Source: Bradyrhizobium altum (GTDB lineage Bacteria > Pseudomonadota > Alphaproteobacteria > Rhizobiales > Xanthobacteraceae). Taken from it: 38,639 bases of DNA. The notes beneath the pieces are model-generated. The model was not told the DNA's origin and did no database searches. It saw only the letters and a program-made list of their open reading frames with translations. The position numbers were made by a program, and so were the translations under genes. Every line of letters starts with the position of its first letter. Within the stretch, counting starts at the first letter, position 1. Location: positions 1 to 38,639 of the forward strand of contig NZ_JACMYP010000053.1 in the NCBI RefSeq assembly GCF_020889705.1. The letters are read 5' to 3'. This document shows, in pieces, positions 7,984 to 16,215 of the stretch.

Positions 7984-9165
7984 ATGGAGCTCGCGCTATC
8001 CCCTGAAGACGCGGCGTTTCGCGACGAAGTCCGCGCCTTCATCAAGGACAACTACCCGGCGGAGATGCGCGTCCCCAATCCGGAGACCGATCTCTCCAAG
8101 GAGCAGATGCTGCTGTGGCATCGCATCCTGCACAACAAGGGCTGGATCGCGCCGCTCTGGCCCAGGGAATATGGCGGGCCCGGCTGGTCGATCACCCGCC
8201 GCTTCATCTTCGAGCAGGAGACGACGCGCGCCGGCACGATGCCGCCGCTGGCGTTCAGCGTCACCATGGTCGGCCCCGTCATCTATACCTTCGGCAACGA
8301 TGCGCAGAAGGCGAAGTTCTTGCCGCGCATCCTGTCCGGCGAGGACTGGTGGTGCCAGGGCTATTCGGAGCCGGGCTCCGGCTCCGACCTCGCCACCGTT
8401 CGCACCAAGGCAGTGCGCGACGGCGACCACTACATCGTCAACGGGCACAAGACCTGGACCACGCTGGCGCAGCATGCCGACTGGATCTTCTGCCTGGTTC
8501 GTACCGATCCGGCGGCCAAGCCGCAATCCGGCATCTCGTTTCTCCTGATCGACATGAAGTCGCCGGGCGTGACGGTGCGCCCGATCATCACCATCGACGG
8601 CTCGCACGAGGTCAACGACGTCTTCCTGGAGAACGTCCGCGTCCCCGCCGAGAACCTGATCGGTGAGGAGAACAAGGGCTGGACTTACGCGAAATTCCTG
8701 CTCGGCAACGAGCGCACCAGCATGGCCGGCATCGGCCGCTCGACGCGCTATATCGCGCGGCTGAAGAAGATCGTGAAGGCCGAGATCCCGGAAGACGATC
8801 CGGCGCATCTCGAATTCATCAGGGACATCGCCCGCGTCGAGCTCGACGTGCTGGCGCTGGAGGCGACCGAGCTTCGGGTCGTCGCGCAGATGGCGCGTGG
8901 CATCGATCCGGGGCCGGCAGCCTCGCTGTTCAAGATCCGCGGCACCGAGATCTTCCAGGATATCACCGAGCTGACGCATCGGGCGATCGGCAATGATGGC
9001 CTTGCGATCCGCGAGCATCCGGTCAGCGCCAATCACTTCATGCCGGGGCCGGACTACGGCCACACGGCGTCGGAGAAATATCTCAACTCGCGCAAGCTCT
9101 CGATCTACGGCGGATCGAACGAGATCCAGCGCAACATCATCGCGAAGGCGGTGCTTGGTCTCTAG
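7984..9165 (+). CDS. Acyl-CoA dehydrogenase, large-type subunit of a pair
   Basis: A 393-residue FAD-dependent acyl-CoA dehydrogenase that would introduce an alpha-beta double bond in an acyl-CoA. It shows G-Y-S-E-P-G-S-G-S-D (flavin/substrate region), W-T-T-L-A-Q-H-A and near the C-terminus I-Y-G-G-S-N-E-I-Q-R-N-I-I-A. In medium-chain enzymes the matching motif is I-Y-E-G-T, whose Glu is the catalytic base; here that position is Gly, so the base must be elsewhere or in the partner. An AGGGAG site precedes the ATG. It is 12 nt behind the SDR. The next gene is a second dehydrogenase, suggesting a heteromeric FadE pair as in pimeloyl-CoA and steroid side-chain enzymes. Confidence 0.9.
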   Translation: MELALSPEDAAFRDEVRAFIKDNYPAEMRVPNPETDLSKEQMLLWHRILHNKGWIAPLWPREYGGPGWSITRRFIFEQETTRAGTMPPLAFSVTMVGPVIYTFGNDAQKAKFLPRILSGEDWWCQGYSEPGSGSDLATVRTKAVRDGDHYIVNGHKTWTTLAQHADWIFCLVRTDPAAKPQSGISFLLIDMKSPGVTVRPIITIDGSHEVNDVFLENVRVPAENLIGEENKGWTYAKFLLGNERTSMAGIGRSTRYIARLKKIVKAEIPEDDPAHLEFIRDIARVELDVLALEATELRVVAQMARGIDPGPAASLFKIRGTEIFQDITELTHRAIGNDGLAIREHPVSANHFMPGPDYGHTASEKYLNSRKLSIYGGSNEIQRNIIAKAVLGL

Positions 9166-9225
9166 AGCGTGATGCTCAAACGAAGACCTAGAGCGCATCT
9201 CATCGCGCTTTAGCAGCAGCGGCAC
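9166..9225. repeat. Remnant of dispersed intergenic element inside the operon
   Basis: The 71-nt gap between the two acyl-CoA dehydrogenase genes holds AGCGTGATGCTCAAACGAAG followed by CCTAGAGCGCATCTC. This looks like part of the short 'GATGCTCAAAC...TAGAGC' elements common between Bradyrhizobium genes (recognised from memory). No terminator-like structure with a T-run is seen, so the operon need not be interrupted. Confidence 0.4.
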
Positions 9226-9236
9226 GAGAGGATCGG

Positions 9237-10367
9237 ATGGATATCCAGTTCACGGAAGAGCAGGAATTGTTGCGGTCCAGCGTGCAGCGGCTGCTGCGCG
9301 ACCGGTATGACTTCGACGCGCGCCGCAAGATCGTCGCGAGCGAGGACGGCTTCAGCCGCAAGCATTGGGCCGAGTTCGCCGAGCTTGGCCTGCTCGCCGC
9401 GCCATTTTCGGAAGCCGGCGGCGGGCTCGGCGGCGGGCCGCTGTCGACCATGATCATCATGCAGGAGTTCGGCCGCCATCTCGTGGTCGAGCCGTTCGTC
9501 GAGACTGTTGTCGTTGCGGGTGGCTTGCTTGATCAGGCAGGCTCTGACGCGCAGCAGCAGGCTTACATTGCCGACATCATCGCTGGATCGAAGCTGTGGG
9601 CATTGGCGTGGACCGAGAGGGGCTCGCGCTTCGATCTTGCCACGGTCACAACGACAGCGCGCCGCGACGGCAACGACTACGTCCTCACCGGCGAGAAGAC
9701 GGCGGTGCTGGCCGCACCCTGGGCGGATCATCTGATCGTCTCCGCCCGCACCTCGGGCCATCGTCACGATCGCGGCGGCGTCAGCCTGTTCGTGGTCGAT
9801 CGCCGCGCCGCCAATCTCGATCTGCAGAGCTTCAGGACGATCGATGGGCGCCGGGCGGCCGAGATCAGCCTGCGCGGCGTGCGCGGAGAATTGCTCGGCC
9901 GGGAAGGCGAGGGCGTCGCCGCGCTGGAGGCCTGCCGCAACCGGGCCATCGGCGCGCTCTGTGCCGAGGCTGTCGGCGCTATCGGCGAGCTGAACGACGC
10001 GACACTGGATTACTCCAAGACGCGCAAGCAGTTCGGCGTCACGATCGGCAGCTTCCAGGTGCTGCAGCACCGGATGGTCGACATGTTCATCGCGCATCAG
10101 GAGGCGCTGTCCCTGATGCAGCATCTCAGCCTCAGCCTCAGCGACGATGAGGCCGGCATCTCCCGGCTCGCCTCGGGCGCCAAATCCAAGATCGGTTATG
10201 CCGGCAAGTTCGTGGCCGACCAGGCGGTGCAGCTGCACGGCGGCATGGGCATGACCGACGAGCTCAATGTCGGCCACTACTTCAAGCGGATTTCCTCCAT
10301 CAACATCCAGTTCGGCGATCCCGCCTATCACGTGCTGCGCTATGCGCAGCTCGACGCGGTCGCATAA
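9237..10367 (+). CDS. Acyl-CoA dehydrogenase, small-type subunit of a pair
   Basis: A 376-residue acyl-CoA dehydrogenase family protein that differs from its neighbour. It starts M-D-I-Q-F-T-E-E-Q-E-L-L, has A-W-T-E-R-G-S-R-F-D in the place of the flavin motif, and ends with Q-L-H-G-G-M-G-M-T-D-E, the FAD-contact motif of small subunits such as PimD and the beta-type FadE proteins. It lacks an I-Y-E-G-T-like motif. In known alpha2beta2 FadE enzymes encoded by adjacent genes, neither chain is active alone. By analogy I infer that this and the preceding gene product act together; the alternative is two independent enzymes for successive steps. GAGAGG lies before the ATG. Confidence 0.88.
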   Translation: MDIQFTEEQELLRSSVQRLLRDRYDFDARRKIVASEDGFSRKHWAEFAELGLLAAPFSEAGGGLGGGPLSTMIIMQEFGRHLVVEPFVETVVVAGGLLDQAGSDAQQQAYIADIIAGSKLWALAWTERGSRFDLATVTTTARRDGNDYVLTGEKTAVLAAPWADHLIVSARTSGHRHDRGGVSLFVVDRRAANLDLQSFRTIDGRRAAEISLRGVRGELLGREGEGVAALEACRNRAIGALCAEAVGAIGELNDATLDYSKTRKQFGVTIGSFQVLQHRMVDMFIAHQEALSLMQHLSLSLSDDEAGISRLASGAKSKIGYAGKFVADQAVQLHGGMGMTDELNVGHYFKRISSINIQFGDPAYHVLRYAQLDAVA

Positions 10368-10382
10368 GCCAGAGAGGCAAGC

Positions 10383-11570
10383 ATGTCACAGGATGCAGTC
10401 ATCGTTTCCACCGCGCGCACCGGCGTCGGCAAGGCCTATCGCGGCGCACTCAACAACACCGACGGCCCGAGCCTGGCCGGCCACGTGATGGCCGAAGCCG
10501 TCAAGCGCGCCGGCATCGCGCCCGGCGAGGTCGAGGACGTGGTGATGGGCTGCGCCATGCAGCAAGGCACCACGGTGATGAATGTCGCGCGCAAGGGCGC
10601 CATCCGCGCCGGACTTCCTGTCACGGTGGCCGGCACCACCATCGACCGGCAGTGCGCTTCCGGGCTGCAGGCGATCGCGGTCGCCGCGCGTTCGGTGATG
10701 CTCGACGGCGTCGAGATCGCGATCGGCGGCGGCATCGAGTCGATCAGCCTGGTGCAAAATGAGCACATGAACAGGTTCCATGCCGTCGACGACGAGCTGA
10801 TGGCGATGAAGCCCGAGATGTACATGTCGATGCTGGAGACCGCCGAAGTCGTCGCCGAGCGCTACGGAATCGGCCGCGACAAGCAGGACGAGTACAGCCT
10901 GGAGTGCCAGCGCCGCGTCGGCGCCGCGCTGCAGGGCGGCCGCTTCAACGACGAGATCGTGCCGATCACGACCAAGATGGCCGTGGTCAACAAGGACACC
11001 AAGGAAGTCAGCTTCCAGCAGGTGACGCTGGCGAAGGACGAAGGACCGCGGCCGGATACCACTGCGGACGGCCTCGCCAAGATCAAGCCGGTGTTCGAGG
11101 GCAAGACCATCAGCGCCGGCAATGCCAGCCAGCTCTCGGACGGTGCCTCGGCCTGCGTGATCATGAGCGACAAGATCGCCGCGCAGAAGGGGCTGAAGCC
11201 GCTCGGCATCTTCCGCGGCTTCGTCGCCGCCGGCGTCGAGCCGGACGAGATGGGCGTCGGTCCCGTTGCCGCGATCCCGCGGCTGTTGAAGCGGCATAAT
11301 CTGAAGATCGACGACATCGATCTTTGGGAGCTCAACGAGGCCTACGCGGTGCAGGTGATCTATTGCCGCGACAAGCTCGGCATCGATCCGGACAAGCTGA
11401 ACGTCAATGGCGGCTCGATCGCGATCGGCCACCCCTATGGCATGACCGGGGCGCGGCTCACCGGCCACCTCCTGATCGAGGGCCGACGGCGCAAGGCGAA
11501 ATACGGCGTGGTGACCATGTGCATCGGCGGCGGCATGGGTGCGGCAGGCCTGTTTGAAATCGTCCACTGA
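10383..11570 (+). CDS. Thiolase (acetyl-CoA C-acyltransferase)
   Basis: A 395-residue thiolase with all three family signatures: the nucleophilic cysteine in R-Q-C-A-S-G-L (Cys91), the G-H-P motif histidine (I-A-I-G-H350-P-Y-G) and the C-terminal acid/base cysteine (T-M-C380-I-G-G-G-M-G-A-A). It should cleave a 3-ketoacyl-CoA with CoA, releasing acetyl-CoA or propionyl-CoA. The gene starts 15 nt after the second dehydrogenase with AGAGG upstream. Its place between dehydrogenases and hydratase supports a beta-oxidation module, though no classic 3-hydroxyacyl-CoA dehydrogenase is visible in the operon. Confidence 0.93.
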   Translation: MSQDAVIVSTARTGVGKAYRGALNNTDGPSLAGHVMAEAVKRAGIAPGEVEDVVMGCAMQQGTTVMNVARKGAIRAGLPVTVAGTTIDRQCASGLQAIAVAARSVMLDGVEIAIGGGIESISLVQNEHMNRFHAVDDELMAMKPEMYMSMLETAEVVAERYGIGRDKQDEYSLECQRRVGAALQGGRFNDEIVPITTKMAVVNKDTKEVSFQQVTLAKDEGPRPDTTADGLAKIKPVFEGKTISAGNASQLSDGASACVIMSDKIAAQKGLKPLGIFRGFVAAGVEPDEMGVGPVAAIPRLLKRHNLKIDDIDLWELNEAYAVQVIYCRDKLGIDPDKLNVNGGSIAIGHPYGMTGARLTGHLLIEGRRRKAKYGVVTMCIGGGMGAAGLFEIVH

Positions 11571-11591
11571 TCGGAAACGCGGGAGAAACTT

Positions 11592-12602
11592 GTGAAGACA
11601 GCAATCACTGAACTGTTCGGCATCCAGCATCCGATCATCCAGGGCGGCATGCACTATGTCGGCTTCGCCGAGATGGCGGCCGCGGTGTCCAACGCCGGCG
11701 GCCTCGGCATCATCACCGGCCTGACCCAGCGGACGCCGGAGCTGCTGGCGAAGGAAATCGCGCGCTGCCGCGACATGACCGACAAGCCGATCGGCGTGAA
11801 CCTCACCTTCCTGCCGAGCTTCACCGCGCCGCCCTATCCCGAATACATCGCTGTTATCCGCGAGGGCGGCGTCAAGGCGGTGGAGACCGCGGGCCGCAGC
11901 CCGGAACAGTATATGCCGGCGCTCAAGGCGGCCGGCATCAAGGTGATCCACAAATGCACCTCGGTGCGACATTCGCTGAAGGCCGAGAAGATCGGCTGCG
12001 ACGCGGTCAGCGTCGACGGCTTCGAGTGCGGCGGCCATCCCGGCGAGGATGACATCCCCAACATGATCCTGCTGCCGCGCGCGGCGGACGAGCTGACAAT
12101 CCCGTTTGTGGCCTCGGGCGGCATGGCGGATGCGCGCAGCCTCGTCGCGGCGCTGTCGATGGGCGCTGCCGGCATGAATATGGGAACGCGCTTCATCGCG
12201 ACCAAGGAAGCGCCGGTGCATGCCAATGTGAAGCAGGCGCTGCTCGACGCCGACGAGCTCGATACGCGCCTGGTGATGCGGGCGCTGCGCAACACCGAGC
12301 GCGTGCTGAAGAACAAGGGCGTCGATGAGCTGCTCGAAATCGAGCGCGACAAGGGCGCCAGGCTGAAGATCGAGGACATTCACGAGCAGGTCGCCGGCGT
12401 TTACCCGAAGGTGATGATCGACGGCGAGATGGATGCCGGCGCCTGGAGCTGCGGCATGGTGGTCGGCCTGATTCACGACATTCCGACGGTGAAGGAGCTG
12501 ATCGACCGCATCATGTCCGAGGCCGAAGCGATCATCCGGCAGCGGTTGACCGGCTTCCTCGACGGCAAATTTGAAACCACGGCGGCCCGCGCGGTCGCCT
12601 GA
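11592..12602 (+). CDS. NMO/2-nitropropane dioxygenase-family flavoprotein (IpdC-like candidate)
   Basis: A 336-residue FMN-dependent TIM-barrel protein of the nitronate monooxygenase family: it opens with F-G-I-Q-H-P-I-I-Q-G-G-M, has V-D-G-F-E-C-G-G-H-P-G-E-D-D in the middle (the G-G-H histidine is the family's active-site residue) and phosphate-binding V-A-S-G-G-M-A-D and G-T-R-F near residues 176-200. Annotation as nitronate monooxygenase would be by family only. In an acyl-CoA operon a better parallel is the NMO-like reductase IpdC of bacterial steroid-ring breakdown, which acts on a CoA-linked ring product; this is inference. GTG start with GGGAG 8 nt upstream, 21 nt behind the thiolase. 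Confidence 0.85.
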   Translation: MKTAITELFGIQHPIIQGGMHYVGFAEMAAAVSNAGGLGIITGLTQRTPELLAKEIARCRDMTDKPIGVNLTFLPSFTAPPYPEYIAVIREGGVKAVETAGRSPEQYMPALKAAGIKVIHKCTSVRHSLKAEKIGCDAVSVDGFECGGHPGEDDIPNMILLPRAADELTIPFVASGGMADARSLVAALSMGAAGMNMGTRFIATKEAPVHANVKQALLDADELDTRLVMRALRNTERVLKNKGVDELLEIERDKGARLKIEDIHEQVAGVYPKVMIDGEMDAGAWSCGMVVGLIHDIPTVKELIDRIMSEAEAIIRQRLTGFLDGKFETTAARAVA

Positions 12603-12613
12603 CGGAGAGTGCC

Positions 12614-13386
12614 ATGACCGAGCATGTCAAAGTCGAAATCGCTGCCGGCGTCATGACGCTGACGTTGCAGCGGCCCGAGAAGAAGAACGCGCTGACCGGC
12701 GCCATGTATGACGCGATGTCGAACGCGCTGAAGCAGGCCGAGGCGGATCCAGCCGTCCGCGTGATCCTGTTCCAGGGCGATGGCGACAGCTTTACCGCGG
12801 GCAACGACCTGGCCGATTTCGCGAGCCAGGCGCGCGGCGACAGCGCGGTCGATAGCCCGGCGCATCGCTTCATCGAGACCATCAGCAAGGTCGGCAAGCC
12901 GCTGGTTGCGGCGGTGCAAGGCAATGCGGTCGGCGTCGGCACCACCATGCTGCTGCATTGTGACCTGGTCTATGTCGCCGAGACCGCGCGGCTGATCACG
13001 CCCTTCGTCAATCTGGCTCTGGTGCCGGAGGCAGCGTCGAGCTGGCTGCTTCCCTTAAGGATCGGGCACGCGCGCGCCTATGCGATGTTTGCGCTCGGCG
13101 AGCCGATGGATGCGGCGGGCGCGCTGGCATCCGGCCTTGCCAATGCCGTGGTGCCGCAGGCCGATCTGCGCAAGAAGGCGCATGACGCGGCAGTCGCGCT
13201 GACAAGGCGCCGGCCGGTTCGCTCAGCATGACCAAGCAGCTGATGCGGGAGCAGCAGCGGATCGCGGCGCAGATCGCCGAGGAAGGCGTGTTGTTCAAGG
13301 AGCGGCTGACGACGCCCGAGGCGCGCGAGGCCTTTGCCGCGTTCGCCGAACGGCGTCAGCCGGACTTCACCAAGCTGTCGGCCTGA
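12614..13386 (+). pseudogene. Enoyl-CoA hydratase/isomerase with a single-base frameshift
   Basis: The first frame (12614-13231) encodes a crotonase-fold protein with F-T-A-G-N-D-L-A-D-F (first oxyanion-hole strand), G-N-A-V-G-V-G-T-T-M-L (second) and L-V-P-E-A-A-S-S (Glu139). It breaks off after A-V-A-L-T-R-R-R. From 13207 the +1-shifted frame continues with family-typical C-terminal helices (S-M-T-K-Q-L-M-R-E, then F-A-E-R-R-Q-P-D-F-T-K-L-S-A) to a stop at 13384-13386. Restoring one A at about 13204-13206 (acaagg to acaaagg) gives one 257-residue protein of normal family length. The gene is therefore frameshifted here, by mutation or sequence error; the truncated product keeps the active site but loses the C-terminal trimerisation helices. 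Confidence 0.85.
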
Positions 13387-13428
13387 AGCCGCCGGGGAGT
13401 TCACGGATACATCGAGGGAGTGGAAAGC

Positions 13429-14589
13429 ATGGGCGTCGTCGGCAGCCATCAATATCCCAGCATGGAATCCGTGATCTATGGCAAGCCGGCGGCCGAGGCG
13501 CTGCGCGAGGAGGCCGAACGGCTGGGCGCGAAGCGCGTCTATCTGATCGCCAGCCGTACGCTGAACACCACGACCGACGAGATCGAGAAGATCCGTAAAG
13601 CGCTCGGCGATCGCCATGCCGCGACCTTCGACGGCGTGCCGCAGCACACGACGCGGGACGTGGTGACGCAGATCGCGCGGCAGGCGAGCGAGGCCAAGGC
13701 GGACCTCGTCGTCGCGATCGGCGGCGGCTCGGTGGTCGATGCGGCGAAGATCGTGCTGATGTGCATGGAGCACGCGATCTTCGAACCGGCGGGGCTCGAC
13801 GGCTTCGAGACCACGCCGGACCGCCGGTTCGGACCGTTCCGCGCGCCGAAGGTCCGGATGATCGCGATTCCCAGCACGCTTTCGGGCGGCGAGTACAATT
13901 CCGGCGCACTGGTCACCGACACCGGCCGCAAGCTGAAGCAGATCTTCAATCACCCGATGATGATGCCGCGCAGCATCATCCTCGATCCCGCGATCACCAA
14001 ATATACGCCGGAGAAGCTTTGGCTCGGCTCCGGCACGCGCGCGATGGATCACGGCATCGAGGCGATCTGCTCGAGCCGGCCCAACGTGCTGGTCGATGCG
14101 GTGTGTCAGCAGGGACTGCGCTATCTGCATGATGGCTTGCTGTGCACCAAGGCCAATCCCGGCGACGAGGCGGCGCGGCTGAATTGCCAATTGGGGTCGT
14201 GGCTGTCGGCTTTCGGATTGCAGTCGCGGGTGCCGATGGGTGCGAGCCACGCCATCGGCCATGTGCTCGGCGGCACCTGCGACGTTCCGCATTACTTCTG
14301 CACGGCAGTGATGATGCCGAGCGTGCTGCGCTACAACCGCCCCGCGACGGAAGCGGCCCAGCGATCGATCGCCGCCGCGCTCGGTGCGCCCGGCCGCGAC
14401 GCAAGCGAAGCGTTCGCCGGCTTCATCGCGGAGCTCGGCCTGCCGCGGCGGCTGGCGGATGTCGGTGTCGGTGAAGACCGCTTCGAGCTGATCGGCCGGA
14501 ACGCCATGCTGTCGATCTTCACCCGCGCCAACCCGCAGCCGATCCGCGAGCCGGGCGACGTCGTCAAGATCCTGAAGCTGGCCGCCTGA
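13429..14589 (+). CDS. Iron-type alcohol dehydrogenase, maleylacetate reductase-like
   Basis: A 386-residue group III (iron-containing) alcohol dehydrogenase family protein. It has the dinucleotide motif I-G-G-G-S-V-V-D-A-A-K, the S-T-L-S-G-G-E-Y block and the metal-region histidines in A-M-D-H208-G-I-E-A and G-A-S-H-A-I-G-H-V-L-G-G. The position of the usual Asp metal ligand in S-G-x-D-A-L-x-H is Arg204 (S-G-T-R-A-M-D-H), a change seen in maleylacetate-reductase-like branches; metal use may differ from classic enzymes. The ATG at 13429 is chosen because GAGGGA lies 9 nt upstream; the GTG at 13420 has that site directly against it. Probably an NAD(P)H-dependent keto or ene reduction in the pathway. 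Confidence 0.87.
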   Translation: MGVVGSHQYPSMESVIYGKPAAEALREEAERLGAKRVYLIASRTLNTTTDEIEKIRKALGDRHAATFDGVPQHTTRDVVTQIARQASEAKADLVVAIGGGSVVDAAKIVLMCMEHAIFEPAGLDGFETTPDRRFGPFRAPKVRMIAIPSTLSGGEYNSGALVTDTGRKLKQIFNHPMMMPRSIILDPAITKYTPEKLWLGSGTRAMDHGIEAICSSRPNVLVDAVCQQGLRYLHDGLLCTKANPGDEAARLNCQLGSWLSAFGLQSRVPMGASHAIGHVLGGTCDVPHYFCTAVMMPSVLRYNRPATEAAQRSIAAALGAPGRDASEAFAGFIAELGLPRRLADVGVGEDRFELIGRNAMLSIFTRANPQPIREPGDVVKILKLAA

Positions 14590-14614
14590 AGCAACAGCAC
14601 CTGGAGCAGCCACC

Positions 14615-15421
14615 ATGGCCGCCTTGCGCATCTTCTCCTATCTGCCGAACCCGCGGGTCTGGAAGGCAACCATCGCCGCGCGGTTCTGCGGCGTCGACGT
14701 CGAGGTCAGAGGCGCCTCCGGCAAGGAATTGCGCGACTGGCTGTGGGATTACGATGCCCGTCCGCTGGCCGAGCAGGAGCGCGCTGCGCTCGCCTCGCTG
14801 GCACGAACCGGCCGGGTCGGACTGACCGGCGCGCAGCTCTTCAAGACCGATGCGTTCATGGCAGCGCAGCCGTTCGGCAATGTGCCGGCGGCGTTCGGCG
14901 CCGACGGCGAGGTCGGAATCTTCGAATCGAACAGCATCATGCGCGCGGTGGCGCGGCTCGGCGAGGCGGCGTTCCCGCTCTATGGGCGTGACGCCTATGA
15001 GGCGTCCAGGATCGACAGCTTTCTCGACGTCAGCCTGGTCTTTGCGCGGGACACGCAGATCTATCTGCTCGCGCTGTCAGGCGGCACGGTCGATGCGGCC
15101 ATTCATGCCCGTGCCAAGGATGCGTTCGCAATCTATGCTTCGGGGATTGAGCAGGCACTGTCGCCACGGCGAGATGCGCTGGTCGGGAACGGCATCTCGA
15201 TTGCCGACATCTGCCTTGCCGCCGAACTCGCGCTGTTCATGAACGAGCATGCGCGGACCGAGCAACTGCGCAAGCAGGGGCTGGAGAGAATCCTGCACCC
15301 GGGGGTAAGGGATGAATATCCGCTGATGTTCGCTCACTTTGCCCGGCTGGTCGAGCACGAGCATGTCAGGCCGGATCTCAAGCCCTATGTCGAGAAGCTG
15401 CTGTCGAAGGCGGCCGCCTGA
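14615..15421 (+). CDS. Glutathione S-transferase-like protein
   Basis: A 268-residue protein with an N-terminal thioredoxin-like domain (L-R-I-F-S-Y-L-P-N-P-R-V-W-K) and an all-helical C-terminal GST domain. The stretch F-G-N-V-P-A-A-F-G...G-I-F-E-S-N-S-I-M-R is the glutathione gamma-glutamyl site, with V-P as the cis-proline pair and E-S as the binding pair. The spacing between the two halves of the N-terminal domain is longer than in common GSTs, and the C-terminal half recalls EF1B-gamma/eukaryotic-like GSTs. Together with the glutathione-dependent isomerase family gene at the head of the operon it suggests that a glutathione-linked step exists. Direct substrate unknown. It begins 25 nt after the Fe-ADH gene. 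Confidence 0.82.
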   Translation: MAALRIFSYLPNPRVWKATIAARFCGVDVEVRGASGKELRDWLWDYDARPLAEQERAALASLARTGRVGLTGAQLFKTDAFMAAQPFGNVPAAFGADGEVGIFESNSIMRAVARLGEAAFPLYGRDAYEASRIDSFLDVSLVFARDTQIYLLALSGGTVDAAIHARAKDAFAIYASGIEQALSPRRDALVGNGISIADICLAAELALFMNEHARTEQLRKQGLERILHPGVRDEYPLMFAHFARLVEHEHVRPDLKPYVEKLLSKAAA

Positions 15422-15460
15422 TCTTGAAAACTGTTGGCTGGAACGCGGAGGATTGTCTGC

Positions 15461-16162
15461 ATGACCGCACCCGTCTGTCTGATATCCGGCGTTGGGCCCG
15501 GCACCGGCTCGGCGCTTGCCCGGAGGTTCGCTGAAGGCGGCTATCGGGTCGCACTTCTCGCCAGGAACGAGGAGCGCCTCGCCGCGCTCGAGAAGCAGCT
15601 TCCGGGCGCCAAGGCCTATCGATGCGATGTGTCAGATCCCGCGCAGGTCGAGACGGTGGCGTCGGCCGTGGAGCGTGATCTCGGCAGCCCCGGCGTCGTG
15701 ATCCACAACGCCGTCGGCGGCGCGTTCGGCACCTTCCGCGAGATCGATCCGCAGATTCTCAATCGCAACTTCCAGGTGAACACGATGGGCCTGTTGTACC
15801 TAGCGCGTCGGTTTGCTCCGGCGATGATCAGCGCCGGCAAGGGCGCCATCGTTGCGACCGGCAATACCTCGGCGTTGCGCGGCAAGGCCGGTTTCGCGGG
15901 GTTCGCGCCGACCAAGGCGGCGCAGCGCATTCTGGCCGAGGCGATGGCGCGCGACCTCGGGCCGCAAGGCGTCCACGTCGCCTATCTCGTGATCGATGCT
16001 GTGATCGACCTGGAATGGACGCGCAAGCGCTGGCCGGAGCGGCCGGACGACTTCTTCATCAAGCCGCGGGCGATTGCGGACGAGGTCTGGCACGTTGCCC
16101 ATCAGGACCGCAGCGCGTGGTCGTTCAACGTCGAGATCAGGCCGTTCGGCGAAGCCTGGTAG
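15461..16162 (+). CDS. Second atypical SDR-fold protein lacking catalytic Ser/Tyr (SDR_c10-like)
   Basis: A 233-residue Rossmann protein that parallels the one at 7234-7971. The glycine motif is G-V-G-P-G-T-G (residues 10-16); the Y-x-x-x-K site reads F148-A-P-T-K152, and the residue 13 before Phe148 is Asn135 instead of Ser. The C-terminus is S-A-W-S-F-N-V-E-I-R-P-F-G-E-A-W, matching S-A-W-T-F-E-L-E-I-R-P-F-G-E-K-W of the first protein. The ATG at 15461 has GGAGG about 9 nt upstream; the longer frame lacks this. The two chains could be paralogues acting at different steps or partners of a heteromer. Neither carries the standard SDR catalytic triad. Confidence 0.85.
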   Translation: MTAPVCLISGVGPGTGSALARRFAEGGYRVALLARNEERLAALEKQLPGAKAYRCDVSDPAQVETVASAVERDLGSPGVVIHNAVGGAFGTFREIDPQILNRNFQVNTMGLLYLARRFAPAMISAGKGAIVATGNTSALRGKAGFAGFAPTKAAQRILAEAMARDLGPQGVHVAYLVIDAVIDLEWTRKRWPERPDDFFIKPRAIADEVWHVAHQDRSAWSFNVEIRPFGEAW

Positions 16163-16215
16163 ACGCCGCGCGGCGGTCGCAAGCGCCGTTCAATTCATAA
16201 GGTCAGGGGGAATTC

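Noticed and set aside
10386..12476. Long minus-strand open frame (about 696 codons) opposite thiolase and NMO genes
   Set aside because: It is the antisense shadow of two clear genes in GC-rich DNA; its translation is rich in Arg, His and Asp and shows no domain.
13200..13235. Programmed ribosomal frameshift in the enoyl-CoA hydratase gene
   Set aside because: No slippery heptamer with a downstream structure is evident, and family members are encoded in a single frame.
13078..14631. Minus-strand open frame of about 517 codons opposite the Fe-ADH gene
   Set aside because: Antisense of a well-supported dehydrogenase, with no protein family features or ribosome binding site.
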